From NCBI GenBank assembly GCA_040400085.1, contig JBBAQX010000008.1, positions 1 through 64,000 on the forward strand: 64,000 nt of DNA, written 5' to 3'. Below the pieces are notes generated by a model, which made no database searches, was not told the origin of the DNA, and saw nothing but the letters and a program-made list of their open reading frames with translations. Of the stretch, positions 16,478-25,227 are shown piece after piece. Position 1 is the first letter of the stretch, and every line of letters begins with the position of its first letter. The translations under genes and the position numbers were made by a program. Source of the stretch: HNR sp040400085 (GTDB taxonomy: Bacteria > Actinomycetota > Actinomycetes > Actinomycetales > Microbacteriaceae).

Positions 16478-17122
16478 ATGTCCATGCAAAACCCCGGTCA
16501 AGGCCAGACTTACCCGCCGGCTCCGGCCCCCGCCAAGAAGAACTTTTTCGCCAGGCACAAAGTGCTGACTATCCTCGGCGGAATCGTGCTCTTGGTGGTC
16601 ATCATCAGTGTCGCGTCTAACGCGGGTGGCAACACGGACCAAGCGGATAACGGTTCGAGTACCTCCAGCAGCGATTCGAAGGCCCCCGAGGAAGGAAAAA
16701 CCGAGGAGAAGCCGAAGGACGACACTCCTGGCCTCAACACTCCCGTAGAAAAGGGCAAGTTTGAGTTCACGGTGGTCGCGGTTGAGAACCTCGGAACGGA
16801 GATTGGCACCGCCCCATTGACCACTAAGGCGCAGGGGCAATTCGTTAAGCTCGATATCAAGGTGAACAACATCTCCAAGTCTGCGGAGACCTTCCTCGTG
16901 AACTACATCAAGCTCGAGGACGCTGAGGGACGCACCTTCGACGCGGACGGCTCGGCCAGCATCTACCTCGGGGCGGACGCCAGCACGTGGATCTCGCAGA
17001 TCAACCCGGGTAACACGCTTGAGGGTCCCGTGGTCTTCGACATCCCCGCGGATGCCGTGCCCACCAAGCTCATCGTCAACGACTCCGCCTTCGGCGAAGG
17101 AAAGACGATCAACCTCCAGTAG
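16478..17122 (+). CDS. DUF4352 domain membrane-anchored protein
   Basis: The start is the ATG at 16478, behind a strong AGGAGG 10 bp upstream. A longer frame from 16304 lacks such a site. 214 residues: a Pro-rich cytoplasmic head, one membrane helix (about residues 26-47, TILGGIVLLVVIISVAS), a charged Ser/Glu/Lys linker, then a beta-sandwich DUF4352 domain (about 90-214, KFEFTVVAVENLG, GQFVKLDIKVNNISKSAETF). Members are exported and of unknown function. It is divergent from the histidine kinase gene. Confidence 0.85.
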   Translation: MSMQNPGQGQTYPPAPAPAKKNFFARHKVLTILGGIVLLVVIISVASNAGGNTDQADNGSSTSSSDSKAPEEGKTEEKPKDDTPGLNTPVEKGKFEFTVVAVENLGTEIGTAPLTTKAQGQFVKLDIKVNNISKSAETFLVNYIKLEDAEGRTFDADGSASIYLGADASTWISQINPGNTLEGPVVFDIPADAVPTKLIVNDSAFGEGKTINLQ

Positions 17123-17131
17123 TCAAGAGTT

Positions 17132-17160
17132 CTGGCCGGGGAGGGGGCGTCCCCGGCCAG
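17132..17160 (+). terminator. Hairpin after the DUF4352 gene
   Basis: CTGGCCGGGGA (17132-17142) pairs perfectly with TCCCCGGCCAG (17150-17160). It is GC-rich with no T-run and lies between two same-strand genes. Confidence 0.65.
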
Positions 17161-17190
17161 GCGCATCGTCCGGCTGATAGTCTCGAACCC

Positions 17191-18285
17191 ATGAAGATTC
17201 TGTTCGACGCCCGCTACATTCGGACCGATTTTCACGACGGCATCAGCCGCTACTCGGCCTCGCTGGGAGCCGCGCTCGCCGAGCTTACCCCGGTGACGTT
17301 TCTGATTCACGACGAACGGCAGCGGGAATCGTTGCCGGCCGGGGCATCCGTTCTCGTGATTCACGCGCCCACGTCGGTTAAGGAACCGTTTACGGCGCGC
17401 ATCCTCAATCGATACAACCCAGACGTGGTGTTCTCGCCCATGCAGACGATGGGGTCCGGCGGCCGCCGCTTCAAGCTGATCCTCACCCTGCACGACATGA
17501 TCTACTACCGCCACCGCACGCCGCCGCGCAACCTGGCCTGGCCGATCCGCATCGGGTGGCGACTCTTTCACCTCACGTACACGCCCCAGCGCATAACTCT
17601 CAATGGAGCGGATGCCGTTGCCACCGTCAGCGAGACCAGCAAGCGGGACTTCGCGCGCGTCCGCCTCACCCGCCGCCCTGTGATCGTGGTGCCCAACGCT
17701 CCCCAGCCACGGGGGGATGCGCCACTGGCCGACTCGTCCGCCGCGCCGCGGAACCTCGTGTACATGGGGTCGTTCATGCCGTACAAGAACGTCGAGACGC
17801 TCATCCGCGGCATGGAGTTTTTGCCTGAGCACACGTTGCACCTGCTCAGCCGGATCACGCCCGAGCGGCGGGGCGAGCTTGAGGCGCTGGTACCGGCTGG
17901 GGCATCCGTTATTTTCCATAATGGGGTTTCCGACGAGGAGTACACCGCGCTGTTGATGGACAACGCGGCGCTGGTGACCGCGAGCAAAGACGAGGGGTAC
18001 GGCCTTCCCCTGGCGGAGGCGCTTGAGCTGGGCGTGCCCGCGGTGGTGAGCGATCTGCAGATTTTCCGCGAGGTCGCGGGGGAGGGCGCGCTGTACTTCG
18101 CGGTGGATAGCCCCGCCGAGTTTGCCGAGCGTGTCGCGGCTCTTGACGATTTCGCCCTGCGAGAACCTTTGATTTCCGCGGGAATCGACCACATCAAGAC
18201 GTTTTCTTGGGCGCGATCAGCGGATATCCTGCTCGCGGAGATGCGCAAACTAAGTACAAAAATCCACCTTATTCATAAGAAATAA
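17191..18285 (+). CDS. GT4-type glycosyltransferase
   Basis: 364 residues with a two-Rossmann GT-B arrangement. The N-terminus DARYIRTDFHDGISRYS contains the acceptor-side Gly-rich loop. The C-terminal half has the donor-binding pattern NLVYMGSFMPYKNVETLI and DEGYGLPLAEALELGVPAV (the E-x7-E motif of GT4). It probably transfers a sugar from a nucleotide-sugar to a lipid or polysaccharide. The substrate is unknown and no polysaccharide cluster surrounds it. Confidence 0.88.
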   Translation: MKILFDARYIRTDFHDGISRYSASLGAALAELTPVTFLIHDERQRESLPAGASVLVIHAPTSVKEPFTARILNRYNPDVVFSPMQTMGSGGRRFKLILTLHDMIYYRHRTPPRNLAWPIRIGWRLFHLTYTPQRITLNGADAVATVSETSKRDFARVRLTRRPVIVVPNAPQPRGDAPLADSSAAPRNLVYMGSFMPYKNVETLIRGMEFLPEHTLHLLSRITPERRGELEALVPAGASVIFHNGVSDEEYTALLMDNAALVTASKDEGYGLPLAEALELGVPAVVSDLQIFREVAGEGALYFAVDSPAEFAERVAALDDFALREPLISAGIDHIKTFSWARSADILLAEMRKLSTKIHLIHKK

Positions 18286-18452
18286 CACGCCATGAGGTGA
18301 AATACCGCCAAAAAGCGCGGATAAACACCCGAAACGCTGGTAGATTACAGTCGATCAACAGATCACGCGCCTTGCCCTCCGGGTGATGGCGCGACAGAAA
18401 CAAACCGGGCTGTAGCTTCAGCAGCACTGAACGTCCAAGGAGGACACCCACA

Positions 18453-18731
18453 ATGTCATTGAACAAGACTGAACTTGTTGCCAAGATCGCTGCCGAGACC
18501 GGCCAGAGCCAGGCTGCTGTTCTCAGCGTCGTAGACGGCTTCTTCGGCGCAGTGTCGGAGACCGTAGCTGCTGGTGGCAAGGTCACCGTTCCCGGCTGGA
18601 TCGCATTCGAGTCGGCTGACACCTCGGCCCGCACCGGACGCAACCCCCAGACCGGCGAGACCATCAACATCCCCGCTGGCAAGCGCGTCAAGGTGAGCGT
18701 TGGAAGCAAGCTCAAGGCTTCGGTTAAGTAA
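18453..18731 (+). CDS. hup: HU family DNA-binding protein
   Basis: 92 residues covering the whole HU fold (MSLNKTELVAKIAAETGQSQ, TVPGWIAFESADTSARTGRNP, NIPAGKRVKVSVGSKLK). The DNA-binding beta-arm is present, but the lysine/alanine-rich tail of the mycobacterial protein is not. AAGGAGG precedes the ATG. The 5' leader contains an inverted repeat (ATCACGCGCC..GGTGATGGCGCG) upstream of the ribosome site. It is the last backbone gene before the first accessory block. Confidence 0.95.
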   Translation: MSLNKTELVAKIAAETGQSQAAVLSVVDGFFGAVSETVAAGGKVTVPGWIAFESADTSARTGRNPQTGETINIPAGKRVKVSVGSKLKASVK

Positions 18732-18749
18732 TTTAACTGGAACTTCGGA

Positions 18750-18787
18750 AGGCGCGCCCGCTTTGAGCGGGGGCGCCTCTTCCTTTT
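18750..18787 (+). terminator. Terminator after hup
   Basis: AGGCGCGCCCGCT (18750-18762) pairs with AGCGGGGGCGCCT (18766-18778) in 12 of 13 positions, followed by CTTCCTTTT. Confidence 0.85.
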
Positions 18788-18837
18788 AATCAGTAGGTGC
18801 CCAGAATTGGCTGGCTTGGTCCGAGTTAGAATATCTT

Positions 18838-19491
18838 GTGGCCGATTACTCGCGTGTGCAGGACCTTGTGCAGATGCTGCGCGTGGATGACCGGCTTAGC
18901 GTATCTAGCTTTGTGCCGGATGTCTTTCCCGGGTATGTGCGGGTGCTGAACCCTGCCTGGTCGGGTAGCGATAAGAGGCTTTCGTGGAAATCATTGATGC
19001 CCGATTCATCCGGTGAGCCCTGGATTGAGTGGTCAGATGTTCTTTCTTCCGCGGACGAAGAATCCTTGGCAAAAGTTTTTCGAGAGCCACTCATGGGCGG
19101 GATCGATCCTCAGGTTGCCAGCGTTATCTCTCGTTTGTTGGAGGCGCACAGCTCTTCGTTGGAGCTCACCTATCTGCAGTGGGAAGGGTATTGCGACGTT
19201 GACTTCTCAACTGCCAGTGAGCTAAAATTCACCGTTCCCCCTGACCGGGTCATGCGCTGCATGGAAGGTTCTCTACGCGACTTTGTAAACCCTTCTGGTC
19301 TGACACGCGGCAGAATTCCCCTGTATTGGGTGCCAGAAGATCTTTCGTGGGCTATCGGAGCCGATATTTATGCTCGGAGTATTCTTGTTGGTGGAGGCTC
19401 GCAAGATGACTATTACGCCGCTGTGGTCTGGCGAGGGCAATCAAAGGTAGCTGCATCTTTCCGTGCGTTTAACGACGCATGCGCTGGTTAG
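18838..19491 (+). CDS. Hypothetical protein at the edge of accessory block 1
   Basis: 217 residues, acidic, with no signal peptide, membrane segment or motif I recognise. It ends in a compact alpha/beta stretch (YYAAVVWRGQSKVAASFRAF). The GTG start lies 7 bp after TAGAAT, a possible leaderless arrangement. GC content drops from this point compared with hup. It lies 54 bp upstream of the ABC-3C cassette on the same strand and could be an accessory or immunity-type gene of it, but nothing in the sequence proves that. Confidence 0.6.
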   Translation: MADYSRVQDLVQMLRVDDRLSVSSFVPDVFPGYVRVLNPAWSGSDKRLSWKSLMPDSSGEPWIEWSDVLSSADEESLAKVFREPLMGGIDPQVASVISRLLEAHSSSLELTYLQWEGYCDVDFSTASELKFTVPPDRVMRCMEGSLRDFVNPSGLTRGRIPLYWVPEDLSWAIGADIYARSILVGGGSQDDYYAAVVWRGQSKVAASFRAFNDACAG

Positions 19492-19545
19492 ATGCTCCTC
19501 AGACCACGATTCCGGTAAGCTCATTCACAAGGACGAAGGAGCTCG

Positions 19546-20652
19546 ATGGAGACTCGGGAGCGGTTAGAGCAGTTGGCGATGCCAATGGGTGTTGACCTGA
19601 TCGCGCCGCCTATCGGCACACCGCATTCGTATCCAGGGACGGCGTTGAAGCCCCAGATTATTGTGCGCTTCTTTTCTAGTGCGGAGTGGGAAGTCTTTAT
19701 TCGTGAATGGGCGACGGGTATTGAAGAAGACTACGACCAGATCAAGAAGCTGGGCGGCCCAAATGATGAAGGCGTCGACGTAGCTGCTTTTAAGACCCCC
19801 CAACAGTTCGAGGGCTCTTGGGATTGCTTTCAATGTAAGCATTATGAGGAACCGTTGAACTTCTCAGATGCTTTCCCGGAGATGCTTAAGCTATTCGCAC
19901 ATGTACATGCAGGAGATTATGTGTGTCCCGATAGCTATCAGTTCCTTGCTCCCCACGGCTGCGGAACCGGATTCAACCGCTTGCTTAGTAAGCCGATGAA
20001 GCTGCGTGACGAGTTTCTTGCTCGGCTCGCCAAAGGCGGCAAAACTACTGATACGTACTCACCCGATGTCATTGAGGCCGTCCGTGTGCTGGCCGAAGGC
20101 ACTGACTTCTCGATGTTCCGCTCCGTCGAGGTTGTCGATGTGATTATGACGCACCGCAAGACTCCGTACCATGCCGCTCGATTCGCCGGCCCGCTGCCTG
20201 AGCGAGACCTGACGGCTCCGCCGCCCGAGAGCGTAACTGACAGAGAAGTTAAGTATGTCTCAGCTCTGGTCGATGCGTACTCGGAGAAGCACCCTGAGAG
20301 TGCTTTTGAAGTCGCCTCACTCCACTTACACGATGAAGTTGGTGAACATTTTAGCCGGCAGCGGGTCTCGTTCTTCCAAGCTGAGGCGTTGCGGGTCTAT
20401 GCCCGCGATAGTGTGCACGCAGATAGTTTCGATCGTCTTCAAGATGACGTGTATAGCGGAGTCATTGAAGTGTCAGAAAGTGATCATCCCGATGGACTGA
20501 CACGTCTTCGGGAAGTATTGATCGCTGCAACCCAGATCGACCTAAGAAATCACACCCTCTATCCCGTCACATTTATGGAGGACAGAAAGGGAATCTGTCA
20601 TCACTTGGCGAATGAATCCCGACTCGAGTGGAGAAAGGTACCCAAGAAGTGA
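19546..20652 (+). CDS. ABC-3C system effector with PD-(D/E)XK nuclease-like N-terminus
   Basis: 368 residues. The N-terminal 110 show a restriction-endonuclease-like core: acidic residues 60-61, GVDV with Asp78, then QCK at 96-98, the D..QxK form of the catalytic triad. The remainder fits the C-terminal domain found in ABC three-component (ABC-3C) conflict systems, which would tie the nuclease to its ATPase. GAAGGAG precedes the ATG. It is first of three overlapping genes. The family role is predicted cleavage of foreign DNA. The nuclease call is from motif spacing only. Confidence 0.75.
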   Translation: METRERLEQLAMPMGVDLIAPPIGTPHSYPGTALKPQIIVRFFSSAEWEVFIREWATGIEEDYDQIKKLGGPNDEGVDVAAFKTPQQFEGSWDCFQCKHYEEPLNFSDAFPEMLKLFAHVHAGDYVCPDSYQFLAPHGCGTGFNRLLSKPMKLRDEFLARLAKGGKTTDTYSPDVIEAVRVLAEGTDFSMFRSVEVVDVIMTHRKTPYHAARFAGPLPERDLTAPPPESVTDREVKYVSALVDAYSEKHPESAFEVASLHLHDEVGEHFSRQRVSFFQAEALRVYARDSVHADSFDRLQDDVYSGVIEVSESDHPDGLTRLREVLIAATQIDLRNHTLYPVTFMEDRKGICHHLANESRLEWRKVPKK

Positions 20653-21128
20653 CTGTGCTAAACGGGCCTATCGAGATCGGGATGCGGGTTCTCGTGTTGC
20701 TCAATGAGTCCTACCCGGTTGCCGCTGATCTGAATCGGCTCGTTCTTCTCGATCACAGTCTTGTCCATAGCGCTGATATCGATGGCCCTGCAAGTGTTCA
20801 CCCCGCGCTTCCCTTACGCTCGGGCGAGATGGGTATCAAACGGCGCCTTATTGAACAAGGAATCAGTTTGATGACAAAGGCACACCTCGTAGACCATGAA
20901 GTACAGGAAAGTGGCATCTACTTCCGGGCCTCAGAGAATTCGGACTCATTTTTGCGCGCGCTCGAGTCTGAGCACATTAGGCGTCTGCAGGCGTCTGCAA
21001 AGTGGGTTATTCAGGAGATGAACGATCTATCGGACGATGAATTGCGCCAACGAATGGCTTCAGTTCTAGGGAGTTGGTCTGAGGAATTTGCTATTGAATC
21101 AGTAATGGAATGGAGGCAAGGCGTATGA
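20649..21128 (+). CDS. ABC-3C system middle component
   Basis: 159 residues from the GTG at 20649, which overlaps the effector stop (GTGA). A start at 20628 would add seven residues inside the effector gene. Helical and acidic, beginning IEIGMRVLVLLNESYPVAAD and containing ADIDGPASVHPALPLRSGEM, typical of the small middle proteins of ABC-3C cassettes. These are thought to bridge effector and ATPase. It overlaps the next gene by ATGA, so all three are translationally coupled. Confidence 0.75.
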   Translation: MTVLNGPIEIGMRVLVLLNESYPVAADLNRLVLLDHSLVHSADIDGPASVHPALPLRSGEMGIKRRLIEQGISLMTKAHLVDHEVQESGIYFRASENSDSFLRALESEHIRRLQASAKWVIQEMNDLSDDELRQRMASVLGSWSEEFAIESVMEWRQGV

Positions 21129-22969
21129 AGGGACTCCGTCTCACTCACCTAACGTTCTTTGGTATCACCAGGCCTACCGCGTCCATTGAGTTCGGGGCTA
21201 CGTTGACCACTATCACTGGCCCATCGAACACAGGAAAATCTTTCGTAGTCGATGCGATCGACTTTATGTTCGGGGCGAAAGAACTCCGCGAGAACCCCTA
21301 TTCTGCCGGGTATACAGACATTTTGTTGGGTCTGATTCTGCCCACGGGGCAACCAATCACTGTATCGAGGAGCATCAATGGAGGCCGATTCTTTCTCTAC
21401 GAGTCTGATGTCCGCGACGGACCTCTTGACCTGCCAGATAGGACACTAAGCCCAACCCACAACCCCAACTCAACCAATAGCCTCTCTCGGTACTTACTCC
21501 AACACATTGGCCTTGATGGCATGCGTCTCCGAAAGAATGTGCACAACCAGACGGTCTCGCTCAGCTTCCGAAATCTGGCTCATTTATGCATCGTACGAGA
21601 GGGCCAGATTCAGTCTGAGGTTCCTCCGGTCTGGACTGGACCGTTCGTGACTCGTACCTCGGAGACGTCCCTGTTGAGGCTCCTCCTGGACGGCGGCGAC
21701 GACTCAGGTCTTGCGGAATCGACCCCGACGAAGGAGAAGCGAACGGTAGCCACAGCGAAAAATGAGGTCATCGACGCCATGTTGTTGGACCTTGAGCTGC
21801 AACTCCTCGAGGTCTCGGAGCCTGAAGAGCTACGCGATCAATTGGCGCGACTCCAGCGTTCCTTCGACCAGGCGGTGGAGACGGCGGATGAGTTTAGCGC
21901 TGACTTTGACCGGCTGGTCACCCGTCGAACTAGTCTGCGCAGAATGCAAAGCTCAGCCGACGAAAAAGTTGGTGAACTCTCTGCACTTGGCGGCCGATTT
22001 GGGCTCCTTCTGGACCAGTATGAAACGGATCTTGCCCGTCTCGAGATGGTGGACGAGGTCGGTAATGTACTCGGTTACTTTGATCGTGGTGACTGCCCTT
22101 TCTGCGGCACTCCACACGACGCTCAACCATCGCTGATAAATGACTCCGAGCGAAGCACCGACTTTGCCGTAGCCGCGCGCGCAGAGGTAAAGAAGACCGC
22201 TCTGCTGAAAGCTGACCTGATCGCCGTCATCGCCGACGTGAATGATCAGCGCGACTTTCAACAACATGAGTCCGCGAGGATCGGTGAGGAACTTGGTCGA
22301 GTTCGGGAGTCGCTTAGCAAGATGGGCGAGGCGCGGTCTGATCGAACCGAACTGGAACAGATATTGGCGCAGCGATTGCGGGTCGAGCGTCAGCTGAATC
22401 TCTACTCGCAAGTCGACGAACTCGAAAGGCTTCGCATTAGTGTTGCTGAGGAGGCGTCCAGTGAGAGTGCGGCCGCGACAAGTCTGATGTCTCTCGCTTC
22501 CATCAGGGCTTTCTCCGAAGAGATCCGTGAACGGTTGCTCGAGTGGGGCTTCAATAACGCTGCCACGGCTCGGTATGACAGGTCCACCCAAGACATTCAG
22601 ACAGATGACCAGTTCAGAGCCTCGCAAGGTAAAGGCGTCAGGGCGATCCTCCACGCTGCTTTCACTACTGCGCTTGTCAACTACTGTCACACCAACGATC
22701 GGAACTATCCAGGGTTCCTAGTGATGGATTCTCCGCTGGTCACTTACAAAGAACCGGACGGCGAGGATCCACTCGATAACGGAATTGTCGAATTGTTCTA
22801 TCGGGATCTAGCTGAGGGCGTGCAAGGGCAAGTGATTGTCGTGGAGAACATGCCGCCACCCGACGGAATTGAGGGCATCCACTCAATCACCTTTACTAAG
22901 AAGGCAAATGTGGGCCGCGCAGGCTTTCTGCCTCCCGTGAGCGAGAGTCGCGCGTCGGTGGATGCATAG
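21125..22969 (+). CDS. ABC-3C system SMC-like ATPase (DUF3732)
   Basis: 614 residues from the ATG at 21125, which overlaps the previous stop (ATGA). Walker A GPSNTGKS is at residues 32-39. Two long coiled-coil regions flank a CPFC zinc-hook-like motif near residues 323-326 (GDCPFCGTPHD). The C-terminal half-domain has the Walker B and D-loop region LVMDSPLVTYKE. This is the Rad50/SMC-type layout of DUF3732 proteins. It should act as the sensor or motor of the three-gene defence cassette. Completeness of all motifs suggests a working protein. Confidence 0.85.
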   Translation: MKGLRLTHLTFFGITRPTASIEFGATLTTITGPSNTGKSFVVDAIDFMFGAKELRENPYSAGYTDILLGLILPTGQPITVSRSINGGRFFLYESDVRDGPLDLPDRTLSPTHNPNSTNSLSRYLLQHIGLDGMRLRKNVHNQTVSLSFRNLAHLCIVREGQIQSEVPPVWTGPFVTRTSETSLLRLLLDGGDDSGLAESTPTKEKRTVATAKNEVIDAMLLDLELQLLEVSEPEELRDQLARLQRSFDQAVETADEFSADFDRLVTRRTSLRRMQSSADEKVGELSALGGRFGLLLDQYETDLARLEMVDEVGNVLGYFDRGDCPFCGTPHDAQPSLINDSERSTDFAVAARAEVKKTALLKADLIAVIADVNDQRDFQQHESARIGEELGRVRESLSKMGEARSDRTELEQILAQRLRVERQLNLYSQVDELERLRISVAEEASSESAAATSLMSLASIRAFSEEIRERLLEWGFNNAATARYDRSTQDIQTDDQFRASQGKGVRAILHAAFTTALVNYCHTNDRNYPGFLVMDSPLVTYKEPDGEDPLDNGIVELFYRDLAEGVQGQVIVVENMPPPDGIEGIHSITFTKKANVGRAGFLPPVSESRASVDA

Positions 22970-23307
22970 TATTACTGGCCACGGAACTGTTCGCCCTTCT
23001 GGCTGTCAAGACTTGTAGAACTCGACGAACGGCTTGGAATTCCCATGTTGCGTGGGCAGTGCACGTAACGTCTTCTCTAAACCACCCGAGCTAGTAGACT
23101 TTTTGCGCATACTGGGTGTGCTTTCCATAGCTTGCTGAGGCGCGCATGAGGCTACTTCACCCCGTGACGAAACAAATCAGTAGCTGCAGAAATACGATTT
23201 GAGTCACAAACTGGTGGGTGACTGCGACCGTAGTCAAGGCAAAATAAAGTTCGGCACGCGCCCCGGTCGAAGCGATTTGGAAGGCTAGCTACGATACTTC
23301 AACCAGA
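22970..23307 (+). other. 338-bp intergenic stretch
   Basis: No ORF, RNA or clear terminator stem. The last 40 bp contain TTGGAA and, 10 bp later, TACGAT, which may be part of a promoter for the following gene. Otherwise I see nothing. Confidence 0.5.
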
Positions 23308-24207
23308 ATGGTTCGTATGGGCACGATGATCATACTTTCGCTGAACAATGTCCCGGTGGACTATGGCAAGAACCACCATTGGACAAGTCATGCTTGGCTA
23401 TTTCCTCCCGGCAGCGTCCGAGACGTGCCATATATTTACGCTGAAAACCTGATCGAGACCAAGTCCGGCCTATCAGCGCCTTTAAAAGAAGTCCTATTTC
23501 GTATGGATCATTTGGGCTATTCGCTGGATGAAACTCGAGACCGGTACAACGATGAGTTAGAGAGGTGGAACCGCACCTATGCGCTGAGGCTGCCCTTTGA
23601 ACACTTTTTATCAGCAGTCACCAGTATCGATTTTTCTAAAATCACCCAGGATGACCAGAAAAGCTACGAGTATGAGCTCTCTACGTTGTTGCTTCAAATT
23701 CTCGAGTCGACTGATCCGCAAAATGATGACTATGACAATGAAGAAGGGGAATTCTCCAACATCGAAGATTTCGTTCGAGAACGGATTCCTGTACATGTGC
23801 TGCTGAGGTGCCTGGCCGAAAGACCTACCAACCTCAAACTACCGCTCACTTGGGGCTACAGCGATCTTGTAGAGAGCGGATGGGAGCAACGCTCGACCTT
23901 GATGGAAATTGACCGAACCCAAAGCACTCTCAACTTGATCAGGTTGTACGGTCGGATGCAAGAACAAGCAGGCTGTCACTCCATTGCTTCCTTTGACAAA
24001 TGGTTGGCAAACCACGGTGTATCGCTCGACACGCACTACATCGAACAGAAGCCCAGTGGGGCTACGCCTCGGAAGCTCACCCTGCCCAGCGCTGTGCGTA
24101 ACATGATTCATCATCCCGAGAACCGCAACCAGATTCTCACCAACACCCAACTTGAACAGGCAATTGAGTCGCTGCTGCTGGCTCGTTTGCGGGCTTCAGC
24201 GTCATAG
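23308..24207 (+). CDS. HEPN/Toprim-associated domain protein
   Basis: 299 residues. The N-terminus from the ATG at 23317 (MGTMIILSLNNVPVDYGKN) followed by LFPPGSVRDVPY resembles the HEPN/Toprim-associated N-terminal domain of predicted defence proteins, so 23317 may be the true start. An acidic, Asp-rich region is at about 145-155. Near the C-terminus VRNMIHHPEN fits the RNxxxH pattern of HEPN RNases. Low-GC neighbourhood beside the ABC-3C cassette. I infer a nucleic-acid-targeting defence role. The family call is moderate. Confidence 0.6.
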   Translation: MVRMGTMIILSLNNVPVDYGKNHHWTSHAWLFPPGSVRDVPYIYAENLIETKSGLSAPLKEVLFRMDHLGYSLDETRDRYNDELERWNRTYALRLPFEHFLSAVTSIDFSKITQDDQKSYEYELSTLLLQILESTDPQNDDYDNEEGEFSNIEDFVRERIPVHVLLRCLAERPTNLKLPLTWGYSDLVESGWEQRSTLMEIDRTQSTLNLIRLYGRMQEQAGCHSIASFDKWLANHGVSLDTHYIEQKPSGATPRKLTLPSAVRNMIHHPENRNQILTNTQLEQAIESLLLARLRASAS

Positions 24208-24344
24208 TGAATCCAGTCTGCACCGTACTTGCGTCTTATCTAGGTCGGGGCGCACATTTGGGGTGTACTTTCATTCCCCGGAGAGCGGGATACCGCAATT
24301 ACAGTACGAAACTTCCCACTGAGATTGTCTGAATATGTATCTAT

Positions 24345-25226
24345 TTAGGCGTCAGGCAAGAGTAGCTCGACTGCTTCTTGTGGGGTGAGCAACGCGAGAC
24401 CCTCATCGTCTCGACACGCATCAATGACACGTGACAGACTCATTTGGGTGCCGAAGTTCTCGAGGGATCGGCGGTTCTGCGCCTCCGTACCTCCCCACAA
24501 ACCGGCGGCCTTTTTCCTCGGAGTACCAGGCTTAGCGTGCTGTAGGTACTGAGCTAATCCTGCGCGTAAGTAATCTAGTGTTCCTTTAGTTTCGGTAACG
24601 CGCTGATCTATTGAACGAACCAAAGTAGATGCAGCCCGGATAATGGCTGCAGTTTCCTTCAGGCGCGGTGTTTCACCTTGTTCAATCCGTTCGAGGAGTT
24701 GTGCGGTGTCGAGACCTTGATATCCGTCTTTCATGCTCTGAGGAGAGCCTTCTAGTTGCGTTTTCACATCAGCGCTGACCTGGTTAGTTGAGTCGTAGTG
24801 AGTAAGTCGGTTGCGCCACACATAGCCGGCTCGTAAGAGCGTCAGAGCGTCCGCTTCTTGTATGGACAGGTGCTTAACTAGAAGGACGAGTTTTGTCTCC
24901 TTGTCTTTCTCGTTGCGGATCTTCGCGATGAGACTCGTGTCAAGTGTTTCGGGGATTGCCCTCGTCAGGTCTTTGACGTAACTAACTACAGATTCAACCG
25001 TCCAGACGAGTGCTGTGCTGAGAGCAAATACACGGGCCCTTGCCGCCGCATCTTCTTGGCTGACGGGATTCCAGCTTGCAGGGAGCGAAGACGTAGGTTT
25101 TGCTCCTGCACGCACCGAGTCAAGACCAACCAGCAGAGTCAAGAGATGTTGAGTCGTGTGACCCGATCGGCCCTTGAAAAGCGCACGCGCTTTGGTTTGT
25201 CGATAGTCAAGACTCAGTATTCCCAC
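24345..25226 (-). CDS. Hypothetical protein with HEPN-like motif
   Basis: About 293 residues, mostly helical. The centre has GYVWRNRLTHYDS, an RNxxxH motif as in HEPN-domain RNases, preceded by a helical stretch rich in charged residues. The frame stays open up to 25328, but that part runs through the tRNA-like gene. I therefore placed the start at the GTG at 25226, just past it, and other starts further in are possible. It converges on the HEPN/Toprim-associated gene. Possible toxin or abortive-infection RNase. No antitoxin is recognisable. Confidence 0.55.
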   Translation of the reverse strand: MGILSLDYRQTKARALFKGRSGHTTQHLLTLLVGLDSVRAGAKPTSSLPASWNPVSQEDAAARARVFALSTALVWTVESVVSYVKDLTRAIPETLDTSLIAKIRNEKDKETKLVLLVKHLSIQEADALTLLRAGYVWRNRLTHYDSTNQVSADVKTQLEGSPQSMKDGYQGLDTAQLLERIEQGETPRLKETAAIIRAASTLVRSIDQRVTETKGTLDYLRAGLAQYLQHAKPGTPRKKAAGLWGGTEAQNRRSLENFGTQMSLSRVIDACRDDEGLALLTPQEAVELLLPDA

Positions 25227-25227
25227 G

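Noticed and set aside
16963..18192. Minus-strand ORF of 409 codons over the glycosyltransferase
   Set aside because: Antisense to a clear GT4 gene. Composition is Arg/His/Gly-rich as in shadows.
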